Notes: generated by a model from the letters alone, not told the origin. Positions 1 through 9,855 are shown, counted from the first letter of the stretch. The stretch: 64,000 nt of DNA from UBA9300 sp032260385 (GCA_032260385.1 JAVVEL010000012.1:1-64000), one strand, 5' to 3'. Made by a program: numbers and translations.

Positions 1-213
1 AGGATGGGTGACAGAAGCGAGCAGGACAAGTTAAAATATTCTTGGGCAGATGCTGCCTTCATCGCCCAGAATGTATACCTCTTCTGCGCCTCAGAGAATC
101 TTAATACCGTTGTCAGGGGCCTGGTTGACAGGGAAGTGCTGGCAGAGAAGCTGCAGCTCAACGATAATCACAAAATCGTCCTTGCCCAGACCGTTGGCTA
201 CCCTGTCGATTGA
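1..213 (+). CDS. Nitroreductase family protein, C-terminal end (partial)
   Basis: This is the last part of a protein whose start lies before the window; the frame is open from base 1. The visible 70 codons include IAQNVYLFCASENL followed by TVVRG, the pattern found near the C-terminus of FMN-dependent nitroreductases, where it helps pack the flavin pocket and the dimer. The protein ends with a segment resembling the usual IVLAQTVGYP strand. Members reduce nitro compounds or quinones with NAD(P)H in the cytoplasm. The ATG at 4 is just an internal methionine: a 69-residue protein would lack the FMN-binding core. Substrate cannot be inferred. Family assignment is fairly safe, subfamily is not. 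Confidence 0.75.
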   Translation, partial: RMGDRSEQDKLKYSWADAAFIAQNVYLFCASENLNTVVRGLVDREVLAEKLQLNDNHKIVLAQTVGYPVD

Positions 214-234
214 TGCTTCCTGCCTCCTGTTTTA

Positions 235-260
235 TCAGCCGAAGCTTTAGCATAGGCTGA
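235..260. terminator. Possible bidirectional terminator hairpin
   Basis: A 6-bp stem (TCAGCC at 235-240 pairing with GGCTGA at 255-260) lies between the convergent ends of the nitroreductase and alcohol dehydrogenase genes. There is no clear T-run, so this rests on position and pairing only. Confidence 0.3.
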
Positions 261-306
261 CTATCTGCTTCCGGTGCCCTGTACTCTTTTCTCCTTGCTT
301 TGTTTC

Positions 307-1413
307 TCAGTCAAAAACAATCACCCCCCTAAGGTGCTTCCCTGCAAGCAAATTCGCATAGGCCTCGTTGATCTCATCCAGCCTGTATACATTTGATATA
401 AGCATATCAAGATCCAGCTCTTTGTCCCTGTACATCACCTCAAACCGGTTAAGGTCCTTTATCGTATTGTTGGCACCGTAGTAGCATCCCCTTATAGTTT
501 TTTCCTTGCGTGTGATAGAAGCAGCATTGATACGGGTATAGGAGTGTACAGGCGGTATGCCTATAAGTGATATCATCCCGCCGGGCCTGGCACATTCAAT
601 GGCCACCTCCTGGGAGACTGTGTCACCGGCTGCCTCGAACACGTAATCAATCTTCACCTCTTCACTGAGTTTCTTTATTGCCGGGATATTTTTCTCGTTA
701 AACACAAAGAAATCCGTTGCCCCCAGTTTCCTTGCCACTTCTTCCTTGCCGGGATTCTTATCAACGGCTATCACCCTGTCGGCTTTCCTTAACTGCAGTC
801 CCATGAGTACATTGGATCCAACACCGCCTATGCCGAAAACCAACGCATTGGCATTTTCCCGTACGCTGGCTGTGTTTATCACTGCGCCTACACCAGTGGT
901 GACCGCACAGCCCAATATTGCGCCCACCTCGTATGGTGTGGTGTCCATCAGCGGCACAGCGCAGTCTTCAGGCAGGATTATATGTTCGGCGAAACAGCCT
1001 ACTGAAGAGAGCTGGTAGATCTTTTCACCTTTTGCATTGCTGAACCTCGTGGTGCCGTCGAACATCACACCTTCCCAGGTAGGACCGGTATATGTGCCGC
1101 ATATACTGGGCCTGTCATGGGTGCAGTCGAAACAGGTGCCGCAGTTGGGTGCTGAATTAAAGACCAAGCGGTCGCCTTTTTTGAATTTTGTTATCCCGGG
1201 ACCGGTATCAAGGACTATCCCTGAACCTTCATGACCGAGTACCACCGGCATGTTGAAAATGGAATCACCCGTAACAAAGTTCCAGTCGCTGTGACATATG
1301 CCCGCAACGACTACCTTTATAAGCAGTTCCCTTTCCTTCGGCGGATCAATATTTAATTCCTCTATGGTAAAACCCTTATTTGTTTCATATACAACTGCAG
1401 CCCTGGTTTTCAT
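307..1413 (-). CDS. Zinc-dependent alcohol dehydrogenase (medium-chain MDR family)
   Basis: Predicted to oxidise an alcohol, or reduce an aldehyde, with NAD(P) in the cytoplasm. The 368-residue length is normal for the family. Catalytic zinc ligands are visible as Cys40 (in ICHSD), His61-Glu62 (GHE) and Cys169 (GCAVTTG). The structural zinc lobe is Cys91, Cys94, Cys97 and Cys105 with the standard CxxCxxCx7C spacing. The Rossmann nucleotide loop is GIGGVG at 194-199. The arrangement resembles class III / aryl-alcohol dehydrogenases, but substrate cannot be read from the sequence. The ATG at 1413 begins MKTRAAVVYE, a typical MDR start. It is convergent with the upstream nitroreductase and separated from the next gene by about 290 bp, so it is probably transcribed alone. 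Confidence 0.9.
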   Translation of the reverse strand: MKTRAAVVYETNKGFTIEELNIDPPKERELLIKVVVAGICHSDWNFVTGDSIFNMPVVLGHEGSGIVLDTGPGITKFKKGDRLVFNSAPNCGTCFDCTHDRPSICGTYTGPTWEGVMFDGTTRFSNAKGEKIYQLSSVGCFAEHIILPEDCAVPLMDTTPYEVGAILGCAVTTGVGAVINTASVRENANALVFGIGGVGSNVLMGLQLRKADRVIAVDKNPGKEEVARKLGATDFFVFNEKNIPAIKKLSEEVKIDYVFEAAGDTVSQEVAIECARPGGMISLIGIPPVHSYTRINAASITRKEKTIRGCYYGANNTIKDLNRFEVMYRDKELDLDMLISNVYRLDEINEAYANLLAGKHLRGVIVFD

Positions 1414-1702
1414 GTCATTGGTATTTTTGAAGTGATTTTTGAACTATGAATATACATATTCCTTATTAAATTGTTGAGGAGTTGAGATGTTTAGGTGTTC
1501 AGGAGTTTCAATCAATCAGGCAAATACCCTCCGCCCTCCGTCTTCTGCCCTCAGCCTTCACTGTCCTCCGCAGTTGAAGTATCTCGCAAAAGCAGGGATT
1601 TCAGAGGAGAAGGAAGTCTTCATTTTCTTTCAAAAAGTAATTTTTCCCGTTAACTTGCGTTAATGAAATAGTGACAACGGTTTATAAAAAATGTAACCTC
1701 TA

Positions 1703-2314
1703 ATGAAAATAAAAGAGCTCAATCACAGGCACATATTGATTATTGCTTTACTGGCAATGATATTTAATAATGGCTATGGACAGAGTCCACTGCCGGATGA
1801 ATTACTGACAAACACTATAGAGGGACAGATTAATTATATAGAGGAACATACAAGGATTTATGAAAACTACCGTGCAATAAGAGAGGATATGTTTCAGAAG
1901 GTCAACAGTAACATCAAAGATTCTCTTAATGGCTACAGGAATGAGATTACAGATTTAAATCTTCGCATCTCATCCTTAAACAATACAAATGCTTCCCTTG
2001 AGAAGTCTCTGGAAGAGACCAAATCAAACCTGGACGAAGTAACACGGACAAAAAACAGAATCAGTCTTTTCGACCTTGAGATCAACAAGGTAGTCTATAA
2101 TTTAATTATGTTGACAATCATTGCAGCATTAATAATATTACTGGTAATGGGGTTTATCCTGTTTAAAAGGAACAGAATTATAACCATCAAAACCAAAGAT
2201 GATATAAAAAATCTTAAGGATGAATTTGAGGACTATCGCCAGTCTTCCAGGCTTGCCCGTGAAAAAATGACAATGGAGCATTTCAAGGAAATACAAAAAC
2301 TGAAAGAAGGCTGA
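1703..2314 (+). CDS. Membrane protein with periplasmic coiled coil, unknown function
   Basis: I do not recognise a family. The 203-residue product has a hydrophobic N-terminus (about residues 10-26, ending GYGQ) that looks like a signal peptide. A region at about 50-118 is rich in heptad-like Leu/Ile spacing and charged residues, which suggests a coiled coil. One strong membrane helix follows at about 131-154, then a basic, charged tail that again looks helical. The predicted layout is an exported coiled coil, one membrane span and a cytoplasmic helical tail. The ATG at 1703 fits the signal peptide. The gene stands alone, and no role can be inferred from its neighbours. Confidence 0.65.
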   Translation: MKIKELNHRHILIIALLAMIFNNGYGQSPLPDELLTNTIEGQINYIEEHTRIYENYRAIREDMFQKVNSNIKDSLNGYRNEITDLNLRISSLNNTNASLEKSLEETKSNLDEVTRTKNRISLFDLEINKVVYNLIMLTIIAALIILLVMGFILFKRNRIITIKTKDDIKNLKDEFEDYRQSSRLAREKMTMEHFKEIQKLKEG

Positions 2315-2355
2315 CCCGATTCCACGACTCAACAATTGCTTGCTCCTCTTTTCCT

Positions 2356-2379
2356 CCGGCTCTTATTTCGATTAGCCGG
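2356..2379 (+). terminator. Possible terminator hairpin after the coiled-coil gene
   Basis: CCGGCT at 2356-2361 pairs with AGCCGG at 2374-2379 across a 12-nt loop, about 40 bp after the stop of the coiled-coil membrane gene. Only a short T stretch follows, so termination is plausible but not certain. Confidence 0.35.
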
Positions 2380-2479
2380 GGTTTCAATCACTGGTGCCGA
2401 CCCCTAAGAAACTAGACTAAAAGTACTAAAATAAATTGTACTTTTATCTTTTATCTTGAAAAACTAATACCGAAATAAA

Positions 2480-4022
2480 ATGGATTACATAACAAAAAGT
2501 CTTTCCGTGGTTCTTGCCTTACTTATCCTTGCATCATGTACACCGGAACAGACAACCGACCTCACCCAAGCCGGTTTTATCCCCCAACCCGTTAACGTGA
2601 GCTATACGGGCGATGCCTTCACATTATCCTCTTCGACTGTGGTTTATTATCAGCCCGGGGTTGAGGGTTTGGAACATATTGCCGTATACCTGGCAGGTCA
2701 ACTGATCGAGATTTCAGGACTGACTATCAGTATCGAGGCTGCAGACAGGGCTCCATCAAAGGGAATCTACCTCGAAGTGGGCGGCGATAATGCAGAGCCG
2801 GTCAATGAAGGCTATGAACTGGTCATAGACAGGAAGCTGATAACCATAAAAGGCGGCTCACCGGCCGGCTGTTTCTATGGCGCTCAGACACTCCTGCAGA
2901 CAGTCCCGGTGAAGGCTGATGCAGGGGAAGCCATGACCATTGCCACCGGCACGGTACAGGATTACCCCGAATATGCCTACCGAGGGGCAATGCTGGATGT
3001 GTCACGGCATTTCTTCAGTGTGGAGGATGTAAAGAGGGTCATCGATTTCCTGGCCATGTATAAAATGAATGCACTGCACCTCCACCTCTCCGATGATCAG
3101 GGCTGGCGCATTGAGATAAAATCCTGGCCTATGCTCACTGAAATAGGTGGCAGCACAGAAGTGGGGGGTGGTGATGGAGGCTTCTTTGCGCAGGAACAAT
3201 ATACCGATATTGTAAAGTACGCACAGGAAAGATACATTACCATAGTACCCGAAATCGATATGCCCGGACATACCAACGCTGCCCTTGCATCCTATGCTGA
3301 GCTTAACTGTGACGGCAAAGCAACAGAACTGTATACAGGAATAGAGGTGGGCTTTAGCACCCTGTGCACGGATAAGGAGCTTACCTATCAATTTGTGGAT
3401 GATGTGGTGAGGGAGCTTACTGCTCTCACGCCCGGACCCTGGTTTCATATTGGAGGCGACGAATCCCATGTGACTGAATATGAAGGCTATGTGTATTTTG
3501 TTGACCGTGTCCAGGATATTGTATTGAAGTACGGTAAGCAGATTATTGGGTGGGATGAGATTGCCAAGGCCAGCCTGGCGGAAGGTGTCACAGTCCAGTT
3601 CTGGGCCAATGTTGAAAACACCACCATGGGGGGTGGCAAAAGGAGCTAAGGTATTGATATCCCCGGCAGCACGGGCTTACCTGGATATGCAGTACGACTC
3701 CACCTCCCATCTGGGCTTGCACTGGGCAGGCTACATTGAAGTGGATCATGCTTATACCTGGGATCCTGCAAGCCTGGTTGAAGGAGTGACTAAAGAAAAT
3801 ATACTTGGTGTGGAAGCTCCACTGTGGACAGAGACCATTACCAATATGAACGAGCTGGAATATATGATGTTCCCGAGGCTGCCGGGATATGCCGAGATAG
3901 GATGGACGTCCCCGGCTCTGCGGGACTGGGAAACATATAAACTACGACTGGCAGACCATGGAAAAAGGTTCGAAGACCTGGAGATCGACTTCTACCGCTC
4001 ACCCCTGGTCCCCTGGAATTAG
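2480..4022 (+). pseudogene. GH20 beta-N-acetylhexosaminidase lipoprotein, frameshifted
   Basis: This is a lipoprotein exo-hexosaminidase that would remove terminal GlcNAc/GalNAc from glycans at the cell surface or in the periplasm. The first frame (2480-3649) gives a signal peptide with lipobox ending at Cys20, the GH20 N-terminal alpha/beta domain (about 35-165), and a TIM barrel carrying the catalytic pair Asp327-Glu328 in HIGGDESH. Homology continues in the next frame to 4022 (VAKGAKVLISPA through the WTET segment). Removing one G from the six-G run at 3628-3633 restores a single reading frame of about 513 residues, normal for the family. This is either a real frameshift or a homopolymer error. 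As written, the product loses the end of the barrel and would be inactive. Confidence 0.85.
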
Positions 4023-4230
4023 ATCCCCCTTCTTAAAGAAACATAGCCAAGAGAGGTTTTTTAGTTGTTCCCTAATTATGTTTCCATACCTTCTTAAAGT
4101 ACTGTGCTGAGATTTTCAAAGCAAGGGGGTGACCTTATCCGGGCATACGGAAGTTCTAAGGAAGGAGTCTCTTCGTTTCTTAGTCTCTAAGTCACTTCGT
4201 CATTGAGTCTCTTTCTTGAATCCCTGCTTT

Positions 4231-4266
4231 AACCCTTGTAGTCCTGAGGCCCGGGGACGAAGGGTT
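4231..4266. terminator. Convergent-gene terminator hairpin
   Basis: A two-part stem is visible: AACCCTT (4231-4237) pairs with AAGGGTT (4260-4266), and inside it GTCC (4241-4244) pairs with GGAC (4255-4258). It lies between the convergent GH20 gene and the barrel/Ig-like gene, immediately before the latter's stop, and could serve both strands. Confidence 0.5.
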
Positions 4267-4271
4267 AATCT

Positions 4272-6584
4272 TCAGCCTCCACTTTCACACGGACTCTTTG
4301 GCCTTCTGTTCCCGCTGCCCGAGGCAGGCGCACTGTCAGCTTTGATGATCACGGACCAGTGCCCCATTGATCCAGGGTTCCGGGTGCTGACAGTAACAGT
4401 AAGATTACCGGTGAAGAGATAATACTGACCGGATCTGACCTTAAAGGGTTTGCCATTTACCCTTGCAGTGCCACCTCCCGCGGCAGGCATAATATAAAGG
4501 CTTGTTGCAGGACCTGAATAGTTGAAATTACTATTGGTAAGATTGTCCCTGTTATATCTACCCCTGGGTGTTTCCAGGCAGAATTGCCAGCTTGAATTAC
4601 CCGGGTTGATCCTTATACCGCCTGCTGCTTCTTCATGCTCCTCTTGCTCCTGTATTTGTTCTTCCTCTTCCTCCACTTCCTGCGTGCTAACGCTTACCCG
4701 GTATGAACCCGAATCTTCACCGCAATCATTCCTGGCGTTTAAAACAATTGTATATGAGCCGGGACTCAGATTGAAATATGCTGTAATCTGCCCCCCGGAG
4801 GGATTATACTGAAAGTCCTGTATTGCCCCGTTAATAGTCAGTTTAATACCGGATTCCTGTTTGACATTTGTAATGTTGCCCGTAAGTTTATGCGTGGCAT
4901 CATAGCTTTTAATGGTACTTACACTGAACTTGACTGAAGGGGCGAGACAGGGTACTTCAGCAACAGGCATAATTGAGGGCTTCATATAGCTTATGCTTGT
5001 TTCTTCCGTGACCCTGCCGGCGCTGTTTTCACCGCTCACCTCGATGGTATTAACACCTTCAATCAGACCTATATTCAGGTTTACAACGCCATCCCTCGTG
5101 AAAGAAAAATTACTGTTCTTCACCTTGTTAATAACAACATCCACATCATCCCATGATGCAACGTTATATGTTTGTACCTTTAGTGAGAACATATTATTCT
5201 CAACCTTTACCGGGGACTCAGGATTTATGAACCTCACCACGGGAGGGTTCACTCTTACCGGTTCAGTCACATTAATCTGCTCATCTCTTCGTTCCCGGCT
5301 GATTCTCCCGGCTTCATTTTCCCTTCTTATCTCGTTTCTGCTGATGACATTGTTGGTCCTGATATTTTCATTCACTCTTACAGGATTTGTGACTGTAACC
5401 GGCTGTGTCCTTCTCCCTTCGCCGGTGATCTTGACCGGCTCCTCAAATATTAATAAGAGTGAGTCGCTGGCAGACCCTGAGACATTGCTGCCAGTTATGA
5501 TCAGCAGGCTTGTATCTCTGTCTATGAATACAGGGATGTTGACCCGTCTGGATTGAGGATCAAACTCAAAATCAGTGTATACGTTATCATATTTTACACT
5601 TATATCTTCCTCACTGTCAATCCACCTTACCCTGGCGGTAATATCAATATCCCTGTCCGAAGTTCTGTATATGTCGTAATAGGGGATTGTTATGTTAACT
5701 TCGGGTAAGTTATGTGGTTCAGAAATAATACCTGTGGGCCTCCTGTCTGCTCTCTCCATTCGTGTATTCTGTACCGGGCTTATATACTGTGTGTTTCTCC
5801 TGGCTGAGCTAACCTGTTTCCCTCCTCCAAGGATCCATTTGAAGCCCAGGGAGGTATAGTGGTTCATGTCAATAAAGGAGCCGTTTAGTATATTATTATC
5901 CATATTTATACCGAATGCACCGTTATGCTCTGTCAACGAGAAGTTTACTTTGTGTATGATGCCCACTGAAAAACTTCTTGAGAACTGGTAACCAAGGTAT
6001 ATTCCTGCAGTTGGCAGGACAGCAGCTCTATTTACCAGGGCTGTCTCAAAGTCATTATCAGATATTGCCAGCAAGTCGGCTTTTACCTGCGACCTGGGAT
6101 TGTCAGGGTTGATAAGGGAGTAATCATAGGGATTACCGGAGCTGTCGTACAGGTCAGTATAAGTTATACCGTGGCTTATGCCTGCACCGGCAAACCCGGT
6201 GAGTACTATCCTGGTACGTTCCATTAGCCTGTTCAGTGTCAGGCCAATCTCAAGATCATAATTGAAATGCCGGAATCTTATATTACTGTAGGTGTAATCG
6301 GAATTTATCCTGTGATCATAAGCCCTGTTCTCCCCCGCCAGGAACCTGAATTTCCAGTCTAGTGAAATAGGGGCTCCATCTCTCTTGTACAGGTAGCTTC
6401 CCAGGTGGAAGTCAAATCCACCGCCTGTTGAGTTCTTGATATCTGATGTCTGGTATGAGCCCCCAATGCCAAAACCAATAGTCATACCGCTCCTGGTTTT
6501 ATACATCATTTCCTGAGCGGAGGAAGATATTGAAATTGATATGAGAAGAGAGAGAACAGCTACATAGGAAAAGAATGCTTTCAT
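4272..6584 (-). CDS. Large secreted protein with N-terminal barrel-like and Ig-like regions
   Basis: The 770-residue product has a signal peptide ending near residue 23 (SSAQ). Residues about 25-255 alternate glycine/aromatic strands (for example GFGIGGSYQ, LGSYLYKRDG), resembling small outer-membrane beta-barrels. A middle region of about 280-630 has repeated beta-sandwich-like units (phrases such as VNLNIGLIEGVNTIEVSG) typical of Bacteroidota Ig-like adhesive modules. An acidic Glu/Gln linker at about 637-653 leads to a C-terminal module (about 655-750) ending in a Gly/Ser/Pro-rich tail. The likely location is the outer membrane or surface. Function is unknown; adhesion or envelope organisation would be a guess. 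It is divergent from the acetamidase-like gene, with a 296-bp gap holding no other gene I can support. Confidence 0.7.
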   Translation of the reverse strand: MKAFFSYVAVLSLLISISISSSAQEMMYKTRSGMTIGFGIGGSYQTSDIKNSTGGGFDFHLGSYLYKRDGAPISLDWKFRFLAGENRAYDHRINSDYTYSNIRFRHFNYDLEIGLTLNRLMERTRIVLTGFAGAGISHGITYTDLYDSSGNPYDYSLINPDNPRSQVKADLLAISDNDFETALVNRAAVLPTAGIYLGYQFSRSFSVGIIHKVNFSLTEHNGAFGINMDNNILNGSFIDMNHYTSLGFKWILGGGKQVSSARRNTQYISPVQNTRMERADRRPTGIISEPHNLPEVNITIPYYDIYRTSDRDIDITARVRWIDSEEDISVKYDNVYTDFEFDPQSRRVNIPVFIDRDTSLLIITGSNVSGSASDSLLLIFEEPVKITGEGRRTQPVTVTNPVRVNENIRTNNVISRNEIRRENEAGRISRERRDEQINVTEPVRVNPPVVRFINPESPVKVENNMFSLKVQTYNVASWDDVDVVINKVKNSNFSFTRDGVVNLNIGLIEGVNTIEVSGENSAGRVTEETSISYMKPSIMPVAEVPCLAPSVKFSVSTIKSYDATHKLTGNITNVKQESGIKLTINGAIQDFQYNPSGGQITAYFNLSPGSYTIVLNARNDCGEDSGSYRVSVSTQEVEEEEEQIQEQEEHEEAAGGIRINPGNSSWQFCLETPRGRYNRDNLTNSNFNYSGPATSLYIMPAAGGGTARVNGKPFKVRSGQYYLFTGNLTVTVSTRNPGSMGHWSVIIKADSAPASGSGNRRPKSPCESGG

Positions 6585-6880
6585 CGCAGATAAGATTTAT
6601 TCATACAAGGCTTAAAGCTTAAAGGTAAGAATAAAGTTGAAATACAGCGACAGAGCTGTCCTCTGACTCCGTCTAACATTGTCTGCTATGTCTTATGCAG
6701 CAAAGAGCCCGGGATTAGGTGCAGCGCTTATAGTCTAAAACTATCATGTGCGAACCGTAACGGGAGCTTACTGTTTACCAACAAATAATTTCATACCTTT
6801 ATCAACATAAAGAGATATTTAATATAAATGACAAGCATGAAATTATTCTATTGCTTTTCATACTAAAAACCAGGAGATTT

Positions 6881-7903
6881 ATGAAGAGATCTTTAACCAT
6901 TAATTACCTTGTTTTATTTCTGATGATTGTCCCGTTTATTCTTTCCGCGTGTACTGTTGAAAACAGCAGGGAGGAAGATGAGGGAGCTGCATATACCATT
7001 GACTACAGCCTGGGCCGCGACCAGACACACAACAAGTTCAGCAGTTTAATCAAACCGGTGCTCGTGGTGGAAGACGGAGCGGTTATAGAAGCCTTTACCG
7101 AGGAGGCTGCCGATGAGCAGATTAAACCGGGGATGACTGCCGCTGAATTTGCTGACCTGGAGGATTATGACCCGGGGCTTGTACATCCCTTGACAGGTCC
7201 CGTCTTTGTTGAAGGGGCTATGCCGGGCGATATTCTACAGGTTAAGCTCCATGTGGTGGAGATAGGCGAATGGGGATGGACACGCATAGTGAACGGCATT
7301 TTCCTTGAAGAGGAGTTTGAGCCCCTGCTGCGTACATATGAGCTGTCGAAGGATATGCAGTCAATAAGTTTTGCTGAAGGCATAACCGTGCCCTTTGATC
7401 CCTTCCCGGGTGTTATGGGAGTGGCACCTGCCGCGGGGGAAATGCTTTCAACTATTCCACCCAGGGCTAACGGGGGTAATATGGATGATCCGCACATGAC
7501 ACAGGGCACCATACTGTATTTTCCCGTTTTTGTTGAAGGAGCGCTCTTTTCCATTGGTGACATGCATGCTGCACAGGGTGCAGGTGAGGTATGCGGTACG
7601 GCTATAGAAGTGCCGGGAAGGGTGGTATATGAGCTCAATGTGATAAAGGAGGGTCCTAATATCAAAGAACCACAGTATGAGACGCCAACAACATATGCTG
7701 TAACAGCTTTTGCTCCCACACTTGATGAGGCAGCACGCAAAGCTAATAGCTATATGATTGATTATCTTGAGGATGTGCACGGAATGAGCCGTAGCGAAGC
7801 CTATATGCTGACCTCACTGGCAGGAGACCTGAGAATAGCCGAGGTTGTCGATCAGAATATGATGGTAACGATGCATATAGCTAAATCAGTGTTTTCTGAA
7901 TAA
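6881..7903 (+). CDS. Acetamidase/formamidase family lipoprotein
   Basis: This resembles the FmdA/AmdA acetamidase-formamidase family, which hydrolyses short amides to ammonia and acid. Family features include HPLTGPVFVEGAMPGD, the FPGVMGVAP segment, the PPRANGGNMD stretch and the SIGDMHAAQGAGEVCG segment. The protein begins with a lipoprotein signal with lipobox Cys24 (ILSAC), so it should be anchored in the envelope, unlike the cytoplasmic prototype. I chose the ATG at 6881, preceded by CAGGAG, over the upstream in-frame TTG at 6851: it gives a clean signal peptide and a possible ribosome-binding site. Length (340 aa) is close to family size. Natural substrate is unknown, and many members in Bacteroidota are uncharacterised. 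Confidence 0.85.
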   Translation: MKRSLTINYLVLFLMIVPFILSACTVENSREEDEGAAYTIDYSLGRDQTHNKFSSLIKPVLVVEDGAVIEAFTEEAADEQIKPGMTAAEFADLEDYDPGLVHPLTGPVFVEGAMPGDILQVKLHVVEIGEWGWTRIVNGIFLEEEFEPLLRTYELSKDMQSISFAEGITVPFDPFPGVMGVAPAAGEMLSTIPPRANGGNMDDPHMTQGTILYFPVFVEGALFSIGDMHAAQGAGEVCGTAIEVPGRVVYELNVIKEGPNIKEPQYETPTTYAVTAFAPTLDEAARKANSYMIDYLEDVHGMSRSEAYMLTSLAGDLRIAEVVDQNMMVTMHIAKSVFSE

Positions 7904-7938
7904 AGCCCGGCGTTTTCGATTATAATTTGACGCCTTAC

Positions 7939-7971
7939 TTACTCAGGGACAATGCTCCCTGCCCTGAGTAA
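7939..7971. terminator. Bidirectional terminator hairpin
   Basis: TTACTCAGGG (7939-7948) pairs perfectly with CCCTGAGTAA (7962-7971), and an alternative inner pairing CAGGGA/TCCCTG lies within the loop. It sits midway between the convergent stops of the acetamidase-like and ADP-ribosylglycohydrolase genes, the expected position for a shared terminator. Confidence 0.6.
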
Positions 7972-7995
7972 AGTCGAATTATTCAAGGATGATAC

Positions 7996-8763
7996 TCACA
8001 GGTACATTTCCCTGAATCGGTGAACCTTTTCCAACAGGAAAGAATCCAGTTTTTCCTCGACTATTCTGAACATGTAATCGGGAATGTCTTTGTAATATGC
8101 CTCTGCTACAGAGCCGGTGATACATGCTATGGTGTCGCTGTCGCCGCCGAGCCATATGGCTTTGCGGAGGGCATCCTCGAAATCTTCAGAATCCAGGAAG
8201 CAGCTTAGAGCTTCAGGCACTGTCTCCTGGCATATCTCGTTATAACTGTGGGTGGATCTCACCTGTTCGTAGGTCCTTGACAGATCATAGGAGAAGCGTT
8301 CTTCCACGAATTCCTTTATCTCATTTTTAGGTTTGCCTTCCAGTGCCAGGAAGATTGCCGCAGCCGTAGCCTGTGCTCCCTTTATCCCTTCCGGGTGGTT
8401 ATGTGTGGGTTCAGCCGTTTTTTTTGCCTCTTTCAGCGCCTCTTCAATTGTTGTGAAGGCATAGGCCACCGGGCTTACCCTCATGGCCGAGCCGTTACCG
8501 AAGCTGTTATAGGGACGGGGATTTTCCATCTGGAGCCAGTGCATGAATTTCAGGCCATAGCCGCCATTGGGATATTTTCTGCCATATTCAAGAAGACAAT
8601 CCCCGTAAGCCCTGCCATTCATAATGGCATCCGCTATTGACACTGTCAGAATGCTGTCATCGGTAAAGAAGGACCCCTCTGGAAACAGCTCAAAATCAGC
8701 CTTTTTTGCATTATGGAATTCGTATGTCGATCCTGCGATGTCACCTAATATTGCTCCGAACAT
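7996..8763 (-). CDS. ADP-ribosylglycohydrolase family protein (DraG-like)
   Basis: Predicted cytoplasmic ADP-ribosyl hydrolase of the all-alpha, dimetal DraG/ARH fold, which removes ADP-ribose from proteins or other acceptors. Metal-binding signatures are visible: GDIAGS near the N-terminus, the TDD triad at 34-36, and the C-terminal GGDSDT at 206-211, with Asp208, Asp210 and Thr211 expected to bind magnesium. The HNHPEGIKGA motif at 121-130 is also typical. At 255 residues it is on the short side but complete. No ADP-ribosyltransferase partner is present nearby, so its target is unknown. The ATG at 8763 begins directly with the MFGAILGDIAGS fold start. Confidence 0.92.
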   Translation of the reverse strand: MFGAILGDIAGSTYEFHNAKKADFELFPEGSFFTDDSILTVSIADAIMNGRAYGDCLLEYGRKYPNGGYGLKFMHWLQMENPRPYNSFGNGSAMRVSPVAYAFTTIEEALKEAKKTAEPTHNHPEGIKGAQATAAAIFLALEGKPKNEIKEFVEERFSYDLSRTYEQVRSTHSYNEICQETVPEALSCFLDSEDFEDALRKAIWLGGDSDTIACITGSVAEAYYKDIPDYMFRIVEEKLDSFLLEKVHRFREMYL

Positions 8764-9108
8764 TGTTCATTTGTTTTTAGTTCTGGTTTCACCTGGTATA
8801 TATTGATTAAAAGCACTAAGCTAAACGGACTTCAGTAAAGTATAAAAAGTATAAATTTAATAATTTTTTTCCTGAAGGAACCCATTCTTAACCTCATTCA
8901 GGAAAGCTAAATATCTCATTTCTCATCTCTTTTACATAACCAAAAGCGATAAGGGCAACTTTCTGCAATTCGCAAAGGTATGAATCTCAATATTTCAGGG
9001 TGACCCGGACAGGTATGTGCAATACAATTCCGGTAAATCTGCGTTTTATAAGTGTTACCAACTTTATAACCCTGAAGGGTCAATTAACTAATTTAAAAAT
9101 ATACTCAC
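8764..9108. other. Intergenic region, no gene seen (345 bp)
   Basis: AT-rich divergent spacer between the ADP-ribosylglycohydrolase gene and the disrupted lipoprotein gene. It must hold promoters for both. I see a short ACCCT/AGGGT inverted repeat just before the lipoprotein start, but no convincing gene or RNA. Confidence 0.5.
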
Positions 9109-9840
9109 ATGAAAAACATGATTATAAATCGCACCATGGCTCTGATAGCCCTTGCAGCCATAATTATTCTTAGCGGATGCGAAAAGGAGAGCAACCAGGG
9201 ACCCAGGCTGGGACTGGAGTTTGAAACAGTGAAAACAGGGCTTATGCTTGCCGCCCTTAAATCGACTAATGGTGAGCTGGTATTTACCTCAGGCGCCATT
9301 CATTTCGAAGATGTTGAATTTGAAGCCGAATCTGAAGATGGCCTGGTGTAAATAGAATTTGAGCGAGACGGAGATGTAGCGCTTGACTTTGCAACAGGTG
9401 AAACAAACCCTGATATCAACTCTATAGTCGTTCCCGCAGGAACATACGAGGAGATAGAGATAGAGATGGAACTTAAGGATGACGGACCTACACCGGCAAT
9501 CGTTATGGAAGGGGTTTATACCGATCTGGAAGGGACAGACCACCAGATCCGCTTTGAATATAACTCCGACGCTACCTTTGAGGTGGAACTGGAAGGATAT
9601 ATCGTTTTTGAGGCTGATGTCTCTTTTATAGCACAGGTAACCATCGATCCGGCATTCTGGTTCCTCGGTGTTTCAGATGATGATATCACCTCAGCCGATA
9701 AGGACGAGGATCAGGTTATTGTAATCAGCTCTACAAGCAATATCTCAATATACAATATGGTGGCTGACGGACTTGAACTGGCCACAGAGGTTGAGTTCGA
9801 ACTTGACGATGATAACGACAACGATGACGATGATAAATAA
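9109..9840 (+). pseudogene. Secreted acidic lipoprotein interrupted by in-frame TAA
   Basis: The reading frame runs from the ATG at 9109 to the stop at 9838-9840 but is broken by TAA at 9349-9351. Without it the product would be 243 residues: signal peptide with lipobox Cys24 (ILSGC), a beta-rich domain resembling Bacteroidota DUF4382-type lipoproteins, and a poly-Asp/Asn C-terminal tail. A diverged partial copy at 12922-13045 reads GAA (Glu) at the matching codon, in the context LVEIEF, so the TAA here is a nonsense change rather than a misread frame. The first 80 residues could still be exported as a fragment. Function is unknown. This is inferred gene decay unless reads show an error. Confidence 0.7.
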
Positions 9841-9855
9841 GGCCTGATTCCTATA

